A stretch of 64,000 nucleotides of DNA from Pseudomonas xantholysinigenes (GTDB lineage: Bacteria > Pseudomonadota > Gammaproteobacteria > Pseudomonadales > Pseudomonadaceae). The stretch is taken from assembly GCF_014268885.2 (NCBI RefSeq), contig NZ_CP077095.1:3565001-3629000 (forward strand). Reading direction: 5' to 3'. The notes under the pieces are model-generated. The model made no database searches, was not told the origin of the DNA, and saw only the letters and a list, made by a program, of their open reading frames with translations. This document shows positions 44,935 through 55,215 of this stretch, piece by piece; positions within the stretch are counted from its first letter, which is position 1; every line of letters begins with the position of its first letter. The position numbers were made by a program, and so were the translations under genes.

Positions 44935-46770
44935 TTGATACGTCCCCTCCTGCTGTCAATCAGCCTGGCCTTGAGCTTCCCTGCCGTCGCGATGGTGAGC
45001 GAAAGCCACGGATACGCGCAGTTCGGCACGCTCAAGTACCCAGCCAGCTTCACCCACTTCGACTGGGTCAACCCGCAAGCCCCCAAAGGCGGGATCCTGC
45101 GGGCCATGGCCTTCGGCACGTTCGACACGCTCAACCCCTACACCTTCAAGGGCTCGAGCCCGGTCACCACGCCTAATTTCCTGCAGTACGGCATTAGCGA
45201 GCTCAACGAGCCGTTGATGGTCGGCACTGGTATGTACGATCCCTCGGGCGACGAGCCCACCTCCAGCTACGGCCTGATCGCCCGCTCCGTCGAGTACAGC
45301 GAGGACCGCAGCTGGGTGGTGTTCAACCTGCGCCCCGAGGCGCGCTTCCACGACGGCGTGCCGATCACCGCCGCCGATGTCGCCTTCAGCTACCGTACCC
45401 TGCTCAAGGATGGCCACCCGATCTACCGTACCAACCTGCAGGAAGTGGCCCGGGTCGATATCCTCAACCCGCTGCGCATCCGCTTCGTGTTCAAGCGCGC
45501 CGGCAACCCGCTGCTGATCCTGCGCCTGGGCGAAATGCCTGTACTGCCCAAGCACTACTGGGCCAAGCGGGATTTCAAGGCCACCACCTTCGAGCCGCCA
45601 CTGGGCAGCGGCCCCTATCGCATCAGCGAAGTGCAACCGGGCCGGCGCCTGGTATTCGAGCGAGTGAAGGACTACTGGGGCAAGGACCTGGCGGTGAACC
45701 GCGGCAAGTACAACTTCAACCGCGTCGAATACGAGTTCTACCGTGACGCCACGGTGGCCTTCGAGGCCTTCAAGGCCGGCGAATTCGATATCTATATCGA
45801 GCACCAGGCCAAGAACTGGGCCAACGGCTACAACTTCCCCGCCGTGCGCCGCGGCGAGGTGATCAAGGCGCAGATCCCGCACCAGATCCCCACGCAGACC
45901 CAAGGCCTGTTCATGAACAGCCGCCGTGCCGCTTTCAGCGACCCACGGGTACGCCAGGCGCTGGGCCTGATGCTCGACTTCGAGTGGACCAACCGCGCCC
46001 TGTTCAACGGCGCCTATCGCCGCGCCAGCAGCTACTACCCCAACAGCGAGTTCAGCGCCAGCGGCCTGCCCACCGGCAAGGAATGGCTGCTGCTCAAGCC
46101 GTTCCGCGACCAGTTGCCCGAGAAGCTGTTCACCCAGCCCTACCCGGTCAGCCATACCGACGGCAGCGGCATCAGCCGCGCGGCCCTGCGCCAGGCCCTC
46201 GACCTGCTGGCCCAGGCCGGCTGGAAGCTCAACGGCCAGCGCCTGGTGGACAGCAAAGGCCAGCAGTTGCGCATGGAGTTGCTGCTGGTGAACCCGAACC
46301 TCGAACGCATCCTGCAACCTTATGTCGAAAATCTCTCGAGCATCGGCATCGATGCGCGCTTGCGCACCGTCGACCGGGCCCAGTACAAACAACGGCTCGA
46401 CCAGTTCGATTTCGACATGATCCTGATGACCCTGAACCAGACCCTGAGCCCGGGCCTCGAGCAATGGTTGTATTTCCACTCCAGCCAGGCCGCCACCAAG
46501 GGCAGCAAGAACTATGCTGGGGTCAAGGACCCGGTGGTCGACCACCTGCTCGACACCTTGCTCGCCGCCCGCAGCCGCGATGACCAGATCGCCGCCGCGC
46601 GCGCCCTGGACCGCGTGCTCTCATGGCAGTACTACATGATCCCCAACTGGTTCCTCGACAATCACCGCCTGGCCTACCGCAACCGGTTCGCCTTCGTCGC
46701 CACGCCGCCCTACACCCTCGGGCTGAACAGCTGGTGGATCAAGAAGACTTCGGAGAAAGCCAAGAAATGA
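44935..46770 (+). CDS. nppA1: ABC transporter substrate-binding protein (family 5, NppA1/YejA-like)
   Basis: A 611-residue periplasmic protein beginning at TTG 44935, the only codon that yields an intact signal peptide (MIRPLLLSISLALSFPAVA). It has the family-5 extracellular solute-binding fold (SBP_bac_5): YPASFTHFDWVNPQAPKGG, the GSSPVTTPNFLQYGISELNEPL region, [16 protein letters not shown], and LGLMLDFEWTNRALF. It is first gene of a five-gene importer corresponding by order to P. aeruginosa PA1811-PA1807 (npp), reported to import peptidyl-nucleoside antibiotics and peptides. Confidence 0.82.
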   Translation: MIRPLLLSISLALSFPAVAMVSESHGYAQFGTLKYPASFTHFDWVNPQAPKGGILRAMAFGTFDTLNPYTFKGSSPVTTPNFLQYGISELNEPLMVGTGMYDPSGDEPTSSYGLIARSVEYSEDRSWVVFNLRPEARFHDGVPITAADVAFSYRTLLKDGHPIYRTNLQEVARVDILNPLRIRFVFKRAGNPLLILRLGEMPVLPKHYWAKRDFKATTFEPPLGSGPYRISEVQPGRRLVFERVKDYWGKDLAVNRGKYNFNRVEYEFYRDATVAFEAFKAGEFDIYIEHQAKNWANGYNFPAVRRGEVIKAQIPHQIPTQTQGLFMNSRRAAFSDPRVRQALGLMLDFEWTNRALFNGAYRRASSYYPNSEFSASGLPTGKEWLLLKPFRDQLPEKLFTQPYPVSHTDGSGISRAALRQALDLLAQAGWKLNGQRLVDSKGQQLRMELLLVNPNLERILQPYVENLSSIGIDARLRTVDRAQYKQRLDQFDFDMILMTLNQTLSPGLEQWLYFHSSQAATKGSKNYAGVKDPVVDHLLDTLLAARSRDDQIAAARALDRVLSWQYYMIPNWFLDNHRLAYRNRFAFVATPPYTLGLNSWWIKKTSEKAKK

Positions 46771-48602
46771 TGCTCTCCAACCTGCGCCAGTGGGCCACCG
46801 GCCTGCTGCTGGCCTGCCTCGCGCTCCCGGCCCTGGCCGCCCCGCAGCACGCCCTGACCCTGTACGACGAGCCACCGAAGTATCCGGCCAACTTCAAGCA
46901 CTTCGAGTACGTCAACCCCGACGCGCCCAAGGGCGGCACCTTCCGCCAGTCCAGCTTCGGCGGCTTCGACAGCCTCAACCCGTTCATCAACAAGGGCGTG
47001 CCCGCCGAAAACATCGGCAGCATCTACGACACCCTGATGCGCCAGAGCCAGGACGAACCCTTCACCGAGTACGGCCTGGTGGCCGGCAAGATCGAAAAGG
47101 CCCCCGACAACAGTTGGGTGCGTTTCTACCTGCGCCCCGAAGCGCGCTTCCACGACGGCCAGCCGATGCGCGCCGAGGATGTGGTGTTCACCTTCAACGC
47201 CCTGATCAAGGATGGCGCGCCGCTGTACCGCCAGTACTACGGCGACGTCGCCGAGGTGGTCGCCGAAGACCCGCTCAAGGTGCTGTTCAAGTTCAAACAC
47301 ACCAACAACCGCGAGCTGCCGCTGATCCTCGGCCAGCTGCCGGTGCTGCCCAAGCACTGGTATGCCAACCGCGAGTTCAATCGCGGCAACCTGGAGATTC
47401 CACTGGGCAGCGGCCCGTACAAGGTCGCCGAGGTGAAGGCCGGCCGCTCGATCCGCTACGAGCGGGTCAAGGACTACTGGGCCAAGGACCTGCCGATCAA
47501 CCGCGGCTTCTACAACTTCGACGTGATGACCTTCGACTCCTACCGCGACAACACCGTCGCCCTCGAAGCGCTCAAAGCCGGGCAGTTCGACTACGCCCTG
47601 GAAGTCAGCGCGAAGAACTGGGCCACCGCCTACGACGTGCCCGCCGTGCGCGACGGCCGGCTGCTCAAGGAAGAGATCCCCAATGGCAACCCGGTGGGCA
47701 TGCAGGGCTTCATCTTCAACCTGCGCAAACCGATGTTCCAGGACGCCCGCGTGCGCCATGCCATCAGCCTGCTACTGGACTTCGAATGGACCAACAAGCA
47801 GCTGTTCAACGGCGCCTACACCCGCACCGGCAGCTACTTCGAGAACTCAGAAATGGCCGCCAGCGGCCTACCCACCCCCGCCGAGCTGAAAATCCTCGAA
47901 CCGCTGCGCGGCAAGGTGCCCGACGAGGTATTCAACGGCGCCTTCCACAACCCCGTCACCGACGGCAGCGGCATGATCCGCGACCAACAGCGCCAGGCCT
48001 ACAAGCTGCTGCAGGAGGCCGGCTGGAAGATCGTCGACGACAAGATGGTCGACAAGGACGGCAAGCCACTGAGCATCGAGTTCCTGCTGGCCCAGACCCA
48101 GTTCGAGCGCGTGCTGCTGCCGTTCAAGCGCAACCTCGCGGACCTGGGTATCAACCTCGAGATTCGCCGGGTAGATGTGTCGCAGTACATCACCCGCCTG
48201 CGTTCGCGTGACTACGACATGATCGTCGGCGGCTTCGCGCAATCGAACTCGCCCGGCAACGAGCAGCGTGAATACTGGAACAGCGCCGCCGCCGACAACC
48301 CCGGCAGCCGCAACTTCATCGGTCTGCGCGACCCCGCCATCGACCAGCTGGTGGAACAGCTGATCAACGCCGATTCGCGCCAGAGCCTGATCGACCACTG
48401 CCGCGCCCTGGACCGGGTGCTGCTGTGGGGCTACTACGTGATCCCCAACTGGCACATCAAGACTTCCCGCGTGGCCTACTGGAACCACATCGGCCACCCG
48501 GCCGTGTCGCCCAAGTACGACATCGGTATCGACACCTGGTGGATCAAGCCCGATGTAACACCATCGGTCAGTGAAGCACCCGTGACAGAAGAGGCCCACT
48601 GA
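46767..48602 (+). CDS. nppA2: second ABC transporter substrate-binding protein (NppA2/YejA-like)
   Basis: 611 residues, a close paralogue of the preceding protein ([50 protein letters not shown]). Its ATG overlaps the previous stop (ATGA), and a Sec signal peptide ([13 protein letters not shown]) is present. Two binding proteins served by a single permease/ATPase set suggests broader substrate recruitment. It is homologous to E. coli YejA, whose transporter imports microcin C. Confidence 0.85.
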   Translation: MMLSNLRQWATGLLLACLALPALAAPQHALTLYDEPPKYPANFKHFEYVNPDAPKGGTFRQSSFGGFDSLNPFINKGVPAENIGSIYDTLMRQSQDEPFTEYGLVAGKIEKAPDNSWVRFYLRPEARFHDGQPMRAEDVVFTFNALIKDGAPLYRQYYGDVAEVVAEDPLKVLFKFKHTNNRELPLILGQLPVLPKHWYANREFNRGNLEIPLGSGPYKVAEVKAGRSIRYERVKDYWAKDLPINRGFYNFDVMTFDSYRDNTVALEALKAGQFDYALEVSAKNWATAYDVPAVRDGRLLKEEIPNGNPVGMQGFIFNLRKPMFQDARVRHAISLLLDFEWTNKQLFNGAYTRTGSYFENSEMAASGLPTPAELKILEPLRGKVPDEVFNGAFHNPVTDGSGMIRDQQRQAYKLLQEAGWKIVDDKMVDKDGKPLSIEFLLAQTQFERVLLPFKRNLADLGINLEIRRVDVSQYITRLRSRDYDMIVGGFAQSNSPGNEQREYWNSAAADNPGSRNFIGLRDPAIDQLVEQLINADSRQSLIDHCRALDRVLLWGYYVIPNWHIKTSRVAYWNHIGHPAVSPKYDIGIDTWWIKPDVTPSVSEAPVTEEAH

Positions 48603-48603
48603 C

Positions 48604-49677
48604 ATGCTGGCCTATATCCTGCGACGCCTGCTGCTGATCATCCCGACCCTGTTCGGTATCCTCATCATCAATTTCATCATCGTCCAGGCCGCCCCCGGCG
48701 GCCCGGTGGAGCAGATGATCGCCAAACTCGAAGGCTTCGACGGCGCCACCAGCCGCATCGCTGGCGGCGGCGCCGAAGTGTCGGTGGCCGGCTCCAACTA
48801 CCGCGGCGCGCAAGGCCTGGACCCGGCGCTGATCGCCGAGATCGAACGCATGTACGGCTTCGACAAGTCGGCGCCCGAGCGGCTGTGGATCATGGTCAAG
48901 AACTACGCCCAGCTGGACTTCGGCAACAGCTTCTTCCGCGACGCCAAGGTCATCGACCTGATCGCCGAGAAGATGCCCGTGTCCATCTCGCTGGGGCTAT
49001 GGAGCACGCTGATCATGTACCTGGTGTCGATCCCCCTGGGGATCGCCAAGGCCGTGCGCCACGGCAGCCATTTCGACGTGTGGACCAGCTCGGCGATCAT
49101 CGTCGGCTACGCCATCCCCGCGTTCCTGTTCGCCATTTTGCTGATCGTGCTGTTCGCCGGCGGCAGCTACTTCGACTGGTTCCCGCTGCGCGGGCTGACC
49201 TCCAACAACTTCGACGAGCTCTCCACCACCGGCAAGGTGCTCGACTACTTCTGGCACCTGGTGCTGCCGATCACCGCGCTGGTGATCGGCAACTTCGCCA
49301 CCATGACCCTGCTGACCAAGAACAGCTTCCTCGACGAAATCAACAAGCAGTACGTGGTCACCGCCAAGGCCAAGGGCCTGAGCCGTTCGCGGGTGCTGTA
49401 CGGCCACGTGTTCCGCAACGCCATGCTGCTGGTGATCGCCGGCTTCCCCTCGGCGTTCATCGGCATCTTCTTCACAGGGTCCCTGCTGATCGAGGTGATC
49501 TTCAGCCTCGACGGCCTGGGCCTGATGAGTTTCGAAGCGGCGATCAACCGCGACTACCCGGTGGTGTTCGGCACCTTGTTCATCTTCACCCTGCTCGGTC
49601 TGGTGGTGAAGTTGATCGGCGACCTCACCTACACCCTGGTCGATCCACGCATCGACTTCGCCAGCCGGGAGCACTGA
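48604..49677 (+). CDS. nppB: ABC transporter permease (NppB/YejB-like)
   Basis: A 357-residue DppB-type inner-membrane permease with six helices ([33 protein letters not shown] at the N terminus). The EAA loop [28 protein letters not shown] docks with the ATPase. A long periplasmic insert follows helix 1 ([19 protein letters not shown]), as in YejB. It starts 1 bp after the nppA2 stop. Confidence 0.92.
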   Translation: MLAYILRRLLLIIPTLFGILIINFIIVQAAPGGPVEQMIAKLEGFDGATSRIAGGGAEVSVAGSNYRGAQGLDPALIAEIERMYGFDKSAPERLWIMVKNYAQLDFGNSFFRDAKVIDLIAEKMPVSISLGLWSTLIMYLVSIPLGIAKAVRHGSHFDVWTSSAIIVGYAIPAFLFAILLIVLFAGGSYFDWFPLRGLTSNNFDELSTTGKVLDYFWHLVLPITALVIGNFATMTLLTKNSFLDEINKQYVVTAKAKGLSRSRVLYGHVFRNAMLLVIAGFPSAFIGIFFTGSLLIEVIFSLDGLGLMSFEAAINRDYPVVFGTLFIFTLLGLVVKLIGDLTYTLVDPRIDFASREH

Positions 49678-49678
49678 C

Positions 49679-50698
49679 ATGGCCCTCTCTCCCCTCAATC
49701 GCCGGCGCTTCGAGCGCTTCAAGGCCAACCGCCGCGGCTGGTGGTCGCTGTGGATCTTCCTGGTGCTGTTCGTGCTGAGCCTGGGCGCCGAGTTCATCGC
49801 CAACGACAAGCCGATTGCCGTGCGCTACGACGGCGAATGGTACTTCCCCGCCTTCAAGCGCTACCCCGAGACGACGTTCGGCGGCGAATTCCCGCTGGAG
49901 GCCAACTACAAGAGCCCGTACATCCGCGAGCTGCTGGAGAAGAAAGACGCCTTCGTGCTGTGGGCGCCGATCCCCTACAGCTACCAGAGCATCAACTACG
50001 ACCTGAAGGTGCCGGCCCCCGCGCCGCCCTCCACCGACAACCTGCTGGGCACCGACGACCAGGGCCGCGACGTGCTGGCCCGGGTGATCTACGGCTTCCG
50101 TATCTCGGTGCTGTTCGCCCTCACGCTGACCATCGCCAGCTCCATCGTCGGCGTGATCGCCGGCGCCTTGCAGGGCTTCTACGGCGGCTGGGTGGACCTG
50201 GCCGGCCAGCGCTTCCTGGAGATCTGGTCCGGCCTGCCGGTGCTGTACCTGCTGATCATCCTCGCCAGCTTCGTGCAGCCCAACTTCTGGTGGTTGCTGG
50301 GCATCATGCTGCTGTTCTCGTGGATGAGCCTGGTGGACGTGGTGCGCGCCGAGTTCCTCCGTGGGCGCAACCTCGAATACGTGCGCGCCGCCCGCGCGCT
50401 GGGCATGCGCAACGGCCCGATCATGTTCCGCCACATCCTGCCCAACGCCATGATCTCGACCATGACCTTCATGCCGTTCATCCTCACCGGCGCCATCGGC
50501 ACCCTCACCGCCCTGGACTTCTTAGGCTTCGGCCTGCCCGCAGGCTCGCCGTCGCTGGGCGAGCTGGTCGCCCAGGGCAAGTCCAACCTGCAAGCCCCCT
50601 GGCTGGGCATCAGCGCCTTCGCCGTGCTGGCGGTGATGCTGAGCCTGCTGGTATTCATCGGCGAATCCGCCCGCGACGCCTTCGACCCGAGGAAATGA
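49679..50698 (+). CDS. nppC: ABC transporter permease (NppC/YejE-like)
   Basis: A 339-residue DppC-type permease. An N-terminal cytoplasmic stretch and helix (NRRGWWSLWIFLVLFVLSLG) are followed by a periplasmic region (YPETTFGGEFPLEANYKSPYIRELL) diagnostic of the YejE subfamily. The five-helix core with the EAA loop (EYVRAARALGMRNGPIMFRHILPNAM) comes last. It is translationally coupled, 1 bp after nppB. Confidence 0.92.
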   Translation: MALSPLNRRRFERFKANRRGWWSLWIFLVLFVLSLGAEFIANDKPIAVRYDGEWYFPAFKRYPETTFGGEFPLEANYKSPYIRELLEKKDAFVLWAPIPYSYQSINYDLKVPAPAPPSTDNLLGTDDQGRDVLARVIYGFRISVLFALTLTIASSIVGVIAGALQGFYGGWVDLAGQRFLEIWSGLPVLYLLIILASFVQPNFWWLLGIMLLFSWMSLVDVVRAEFLRGRNLEYVRAARALGMRNGPIMFRHILPNAMISTMTFMPFILTGAIGTLTALDFLGFGLPAGSPSLGELVAQGKSNLQAPWLGISAFAVLAVMLSLLVFIGESARDAFDPRK

Positions 50699-50699
50699 C

Positions 50700-52310
50700 A
50701 TGAGCCAAGACACCCTGATCGAAGTCCGCGACCTGGCGGTGGAGTTCGTCACTGGCGAGCAGGTCAACCGCGTGGTCGACGGCATCAGCTTCGATATCCG
50801 CAAGGGCGAGACCCTGGCCCTGGTCGGCGAAAGCGGCTCGGGCAAGTCGGTGACCGCGCATTCGATCCTGCGCCTGCTGCCCTACCCACTGGCCCGGCAT
50901 CCGAGCGGCACTATCCAGTACGACGGCAAGGACCTGCTGCACTTGGGCGAGAAACCCATGCAGCGCATTCGCGGCAACCGCATTGCGATGATCTTCCAGG
51001 AGCCGATGACCTCGCTGAACCCGCTGCACAGCATCGAGAAGCAGATCAACGAGATCCTGTTGCTGCACAAGGGCCTGACCGGCAAGGCGGCCACTGCGCG
51101 CACGCTGGAGCTGCTGGAGCTGGTGGGTATTCCCGAGCCCAAGAAGCGCCTGAAAGCCCTGCCCCACGAGCTGTCCGGTGGCCAGCGCCAGCGGGTGATG
51201 ATCGCCATGGCCCTGGCCAACGAGCCCGAACTGCTGATCGCCGACGAGCCCACCACGGCGCTCGACGTGACCGTGCAGTTGAAGATCCTCGACCTGCTCA
51301 AGGAGCTTCAGGCGCGCCTCGGCATGGCCCTGCTGCTGATCAGCCACGACCTCAACCTGGTGCGCCGTATCGCCCACCGCGTGTGCGTGATGCAGTGCGG
51401 CAAGATCGTCGAGCAGGCCGATTGCGCCACGCTGTTCAGCAAGCCGCAGCATCCGTATACGCAGATGCTGATCAACGCCGAGCCCAGTGGCGTGCCTGCC
51501 GCTAACGCCGAAGGGGCGCCGTTGCTGGAGGTGAAGGACCTGAAGGTGTGGTTCCCGATCAAGAAGGGGCTGCTGCGCCGGACCGTGGACCATGTGAAGG
51601 CCGTGGATGGGGTGAACTTCAGCCTGCCCCAGGGGCAGACGCTGGGGATCGTTGGCGAGAGTGGGTCGGGCAAGTCCACCTTGGGGTTGGCGATCTTGCG
51701 GTTGATTTCCAGCCAGGGTGGCATTCGCTTCCATGGGCAGGATCTTGAAGGGCTGAATCAGAAAGCCGTGCGGCCGCTGCGGCGGGAGATGCAGGTGGTG
51801 TTTCAGGATCCCTTTGGCAGCCTGAGCCCGCGTATGTGCGTGGCGGATATCGTTGGCGAGGGGTTACGGATTCACAAGATCGGCACGCCGGCTGAGCAGG
51901 AAGCGGCGATTATTGCGGCGTTGGAGGAAGTGGGACTGGATCCGAGGACGCGGCACCGGTATCCCCATGAGTTTTCTGGGGGGCAGCGGCAGCGGATTGC
52001 GATTGCTCGGGCGTTGGTGTTGAAGCCTGCTTTGATTTTGCTGGATGAGCCGACCTCAGCGCTGGATCGGACGGTGCAGCGGCAGGTGGTTGAGCTTTTG
52101 CGGAATTTGCAGGTTAAGTACAACCTGACTTATCTGTTTATCAGTCATGACCTGGCGGTGGTGAAGGCGTTGAGTCATCAGTTGATGGTGATCAAGCATG
52201 GGCAGGTGGTTGAGCAGGGGGATGCGGGGGCTATATTTCAGGAGCCGCAGCATGGGTATACGAAGCAGTTGTTGGAGGCGGCGTTTTTAAATATCGAGGC
52301 AACTAATTAG
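50700..52310 (+). CDS. nppD: ABC transporter ATP-binding protein, double NBD (NppD/YejF-like)
   Basis: 536 residues with two fused nucleotide-binding domains. Walker A is GESGSGKSVT (about 40) and GESGSGKSTL (about 319); signatures are LSGGQRQRV and FSGGQRQRI; Walker B is LLIADEPTTALD and LILLDEPTSALD. It powers the npp importer. From about base 51,880 to the stop the wobble positions change from C-rich to G/T-rich (runs such as GCG-TTG-GTG-TTG-AAG-CCT), unlike the first half of the same gene. The gene ends at the border of the AT-rich accessory block. Confidence 0.92.
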   Translation: MSQDTLIEVRDLAVEFVTGEQVNRVVDGISFDIRKGETLALVGESGSGKSVTAHSILRLLPYPLARHPSGTIQYDGKDLLHLGEKPMQRIRGNRIAMIFQEPMTSLNPLHSIEKQINEILLLHKGLTGKAATARTLELLELVGIPEPKKRLKALPHELSGGQRQRVMIAMALANEPELLIADEPTTALDVTVQLKILDLLKELQARLGMALLLISHDLNLVRRIAHRVCVMQCGKIVEQADCATLFSKPQHPYTQMLINAEPSGVPAANAEGAPLLEVKDLKVWFPIKKGLLRRTVDHVKAVDGVNFSLPQGQTLGIVGESGSGKSTLGLAILRLISSQGGIRFHGQDLEGLNQKAVRPLRREMQVVFQDPFGSLSPRMCVADIVGEGLRIHKIGTPAEQEAAIIAALEEVGLDPRTRHRYPHEFSGGQRQRIAIARALVLKPALILLDEPTSALDRTVQRQVVELLRNLQVKYNLTYLFISHDLAVVKALSHQLMVIKHGQVVEQGDAGAIFQEPQHGYTKQLLEAAFLNIEATN

Positions 52311-52383
52311 GGCTTCTGTAGCGCCGCCAGCTAAAACGAACATTACCGCTAGATAAGAGACTGCCCGCCAGAGATACTGAAAG

Positions 52384-52410
52384 CCGCCCTATAACTATGC
52401 AAGGGCGGCC
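52384..52410 (-). terminator. terminator of the AIPR gene
   Basis: On the minus strand GCCGCCCT and AGGGCGGC form an 8-bp stem around an 11-nt A/T-rich loop, followed by TTTCAG, starting 6 bp beyond the AIPR stop codon. A longer T-tract is lacking. Confidence 0.6.
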
Positions 52411-52416
52411 TCATCA

Positions 52417-54159
52417 CTATGCCGTCACAGCACCCGATTTCTTTTCCTTCTCGACCTCTGCCTTCAGCACCTGCTCGTAAACAGCTTGTCTCTTAAGCCG
52501 ATCTTCGGATATTTCACCAAGAGCGGCAATAGCTTCATAGCACTCATTCATCACTTGCTTACAAAGCTTCGGATTATCAACTATCACATCAATAATTGAG
52601 GAGCACCATTTTTCAATTTTTTTATCGCGCAACGTCGGCATCTTCGCGCCAGCAACCCGACGAGCAAAAAGAGCCATAATATGCCACTTATAACGACGCG
52701 CCTCAGCAGGAATCTGCTTATTCCCAAAAAGAATAGACATCCTGTAATAAACAAGACAACTTGTATAGTATATAATATCCCTATTTTCAGGGCTGAATGC
52801 AGCACTGGAAATACTTTGATCTGAGAATATTTTTCGCGGGAATCGATAAGCCAGATCTGGCCGCCCTAAAAACACTGAAGACATACACCTTGCTAAGAGC
52901 TTTAGATCAAAAATCTTTATCCCAGGAACATCTTGACCAACATACTGCCTGTCACGCCGCTCGAAATACAACCTACTCTCATCTTCGGAATAAGAATTAA
53001 AATATTCTTCGATTCGGCGCGCAATTGGCTGAAGCGACATGAATTGATCATCATCAATTTTTGTTTGACTATTAGTAGCCTTAACCAGATCTGAAAAAAC
53101 ATCCTCACTATCAGTTTCGATCACCTTCACAGCGACCATCATTGCATCATCTAACTTATTGCGATTAAGCCACAACATATTGGATGTTTGGCAGCCATTT
53201 ACAATCTGGAAGTTTATAAATGAAATGCTTAGCCCTTGCACTCTAACATCAGGACTTACAACAGTTATCCCATTATTGAGAACAGGAAATCTAGATTTTG
53301 ATTCCTTAGACTGAATAGTGTTACCTATTGCTGAGTTTACGGGATTCTCAGCACCCAAAAAAGCCCGTACGTTCTCCTCAAAAACGTGAGTTCTCAGTCT
53401 ATCCTCATCGCCATCCATAAGCATATTCCTCACGAAATTTTTCGCAGGAACAACAGCGAGGTATGCTTCCTCTACTCCAGCAATTGCCGGAAGTGCAGCC
53501 ACCGAGAATACATCTATCTTCGCTTCAATAGGGGCGCTAGTTGCGACAAACGCCTTACCTATACCCTCTCGATCAAGAATCAAATAGTCAACCTTTGAAA
53601 AATACCCTCCTTCTTTTAGTTTTTTGGTCAACTCCTGACGTGCACGTTCGAACTCCCGAGGCTTTAAGTACCGGCCTGTATATGCATACCGAAGCACAAT
53701 CTCCAACTTGCCATTACTTATCGCGCCAGCCCTATCAACAACTGCGCCATAAACCTCTTTGACGTTGGCTTGAATTTCATCCTCAGGAACATTAGAGAAA
53801 TCATGACAGAATCGCTCTACAGCAGCATTGAATTTTAAAAAATCACCAAGATCTAGAGTCTCCGAACTTTTAGCCTGGGTCAAAATCAACTTTACAGCAT
53901 GAGTCCTTCGGCCATCACCAAGTGTAGAAATACAATCATCACTAGAGATTATTACCTCTTCATCGATAATCACACAACAGCCATCGATTCCATCATCTCC
54001 AGAGCCAGAGGTTACGTCTGACAAATCATAACCCTCTACCACCTCTGGAGTGATTACACAGTGATTAACCAAGCGTTCGAATTGATCCGCCTGATCCATT
54101 TCGTTCAACTCGTAGCTTTGAACAAACTCCTTGAGCAGCCCAGCTGTAATTCTATGCAT
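52417..54159 (-). CDS. AIPR (abortive infection phage resistance) family protein
   Basis: 580 residues from ATG 54159 (AAGGGAG upstream). The N-terminal ~110 residues contain a restriction-endonuclease-like signature: GDDGIDG with D59 followed by LILTQAKSS with Q95-x-K97, a PD-(D/E)xK variant. The AIPR core follows, with FPVLNNGITVV (about 293), FQIVNGCQTSNML (about 319) and KATNSQTKIDDDQF (about 360). The family is linked by name and context to phage defence, thought to kill or arrest infected cells. Codon use is AT-rich and foreign to the genome. It lies downstream of the zinc-ribbon gene on the same strand. Confidence 0.85.
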   Translation of the reverse strand: MHRITAGLLKEFVQSYELNEMDQADQFERLVNHCVITPEVVEGYDLSDVTSGSGDDGIDGCCVIIDEEVIISSDDCISTLGDGRRTHAVKLILTQAKSSETLDLGDFLKFNAAVERFCHDFSNVPEDEIQANVKEVYGAVVDRAGAISNGKLEIVLRYAYTGRYLKPREFERARQELTKKLKEGGYFSKVDYLILDREGIGKAFVATSAPIEAKIDVFSVAALPAIAGVEEAYLAVVPAKNFVRNMLMDGDEDRLRTHVFEENVRAFLGAENPVNSAIGNTIQSKESKSRFPVLNNGITVVSPDVRVQGLSISFINFQIVNGCQTSNMLWLNRNKLDDAMMVAVKVIETDSEDVFSDLVKATNSQTKIDDDQFMSLQPIARRIEEYFNSYSEDESRLYFERRDRQYVGQDVPGIKIFDLKLLARCMSSVFLGRPDLAYRFPRKIFSDQSISSAAFSPENRDIIYYTSCLVYYRMSILFGNKQIPAEARRYKWHIMALFARRVAGAKMPTLRDKKIEKWCSSIIDVIVDNPKLCKQVMNECYEAIAALGEISEDRLKRQAVYEQVLKAEVEKEKKSGAVTA

Positions 54160-54344
54160 GAATACTCCCTTATCACGTAAATTAGCCAACTCAGTAGAAA
54201 ATACTCAGACAGCAGAAAACACCACCCCGAACAGTAGACTCAAACCAAACGGCTGCGCAAACAAACCAATCCTCTGCCCAAAACTCGACATAAACTACAG
54301 CCTATCGCAACACCTTCTAAAAGCCTTACCTCCATGCACCATAC

Positions 54345-54662
54345 TTATTTCTTTTTCGCCGCAGCCATCAGCAAGCCACTAACAACCGTAGTCGCAATCG
54401 TGAGCGCTGCTTTGCCGACGACCTTTAAACCATCCGCAATTGTATCTGTACATGTCGAGCAAAGTTCATGATCATAGACTTGAGTGCCTTTTGCATAATC
54501 ATGACACCCAGGAGACCTACACAAAAAAATATATTCTTCGCACCCTGGACATTTGCATCGATCGCGCCTTACGAAATTATCATCAATCACGATAGCCGCT
54601 ACGACCTCTCCACAAAACGGGCACTTCCCCTTTTGCTTGACACTCCCTGCATCCTTAGTCAC
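54345..54662 (-). CDS. zinc-ribbon protein with C-terminal membrane helix
   Basis: 105 residues if started at GTG 54662, which has GGGGAG 5 bp upstream; a longer frame reaches 54752. It has four cysteine pairs: C14-P-F-C17, C38-P-G-C41, C48-x4-C53 and C68-S-T-C71, suggesting two zinc ribbons. A hydrophobic helix follows (VGKAALTIATTVVSGLLMAA) and the chain ends in KKK. It lies 185 bp upstream of the AIPR gene on the same strand, with the same foreign composition. I do not recognise the family; a sensor or membrane-acting partner of the AIPR protein is inference. Confidence 0.6.
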   Translation of the reverse strand: MTKDAGSVKQKGKCPFCGEVVAAIVIDDNFVRRDRCKCPGCEEYIFLCRSPGCHDYAKGTQVYDHELCSTCTDTIADGLKVVGKAALTIATTVVSGLLMAAAKKK

Positions 54663-55215
54663 TTTCTCTCCCCAAAGCGTTCCTACTAAAACACCAATAG
54701 CAATCAATAAGCAATTAAAATCAACCAACCTTGCGAAACAACAACCCACCAAGACTTATATAAAACCGCCTCCACCCAAGTAAAACACGACCAAATCAGC
54801 TTACGAAGTATCGTTCTTTACGACTACGACAATCGACACCCGCCATGAGCACTTCAAACCTTAAACCGATACTAGCAAAAGGCCTCCCAAGATTTCAATG
54901 CAGCTTTCTGCCTTATCAAAAACCATGCCATAATAGTTTTTCCAACATCGCCACCCAACTAAAGTATGACTACGACTGATACAGCTTCATGCTCTGCCGT
55001 ACTTTTCTCTACGCTTAAACGATTGTGCACTCACAAAGAAGTAACGCCATGACCATAGGGCCCTCAACAGGTGCAAGCTACCTAATCTGCAAAAATCAGG
55101 CTTTATCTCTTTTTTGTAGTCCATTTCCCAAACATACTCCTGATGCCCTTTATCCGTTGCGATCGCTCTGGGAGCGCTTTAGTCTCGACTGGTCGCTGCA
55201 GATCAGCGATCGGCT
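54663..55215. other. AT-rich intergenic region, ~550 bp
   Basis: Low-GC DNA typical of the accessory block, lying between the divergent zinc-ribbon gene and the leader of the DUF6124-like gene. Short open frames occur on both strands (for example ATG 55049 after GTAACGCC), but none has a ribosome site plus a plausible protein. GATCGCT (55163) and AGCGATC (55205) form a loose inverted repeat near the right edge. Composition returns to GC-rich at about 55,190. Confidence 0.4.

Noticed and set aside
54131..54783. Plus-strand open frames opposite the zinc-ribbon gene
   Set aside because: Several overlapping short frames without start signals; the minus-strand frame has organised cysteine pairs and a membrane helix.
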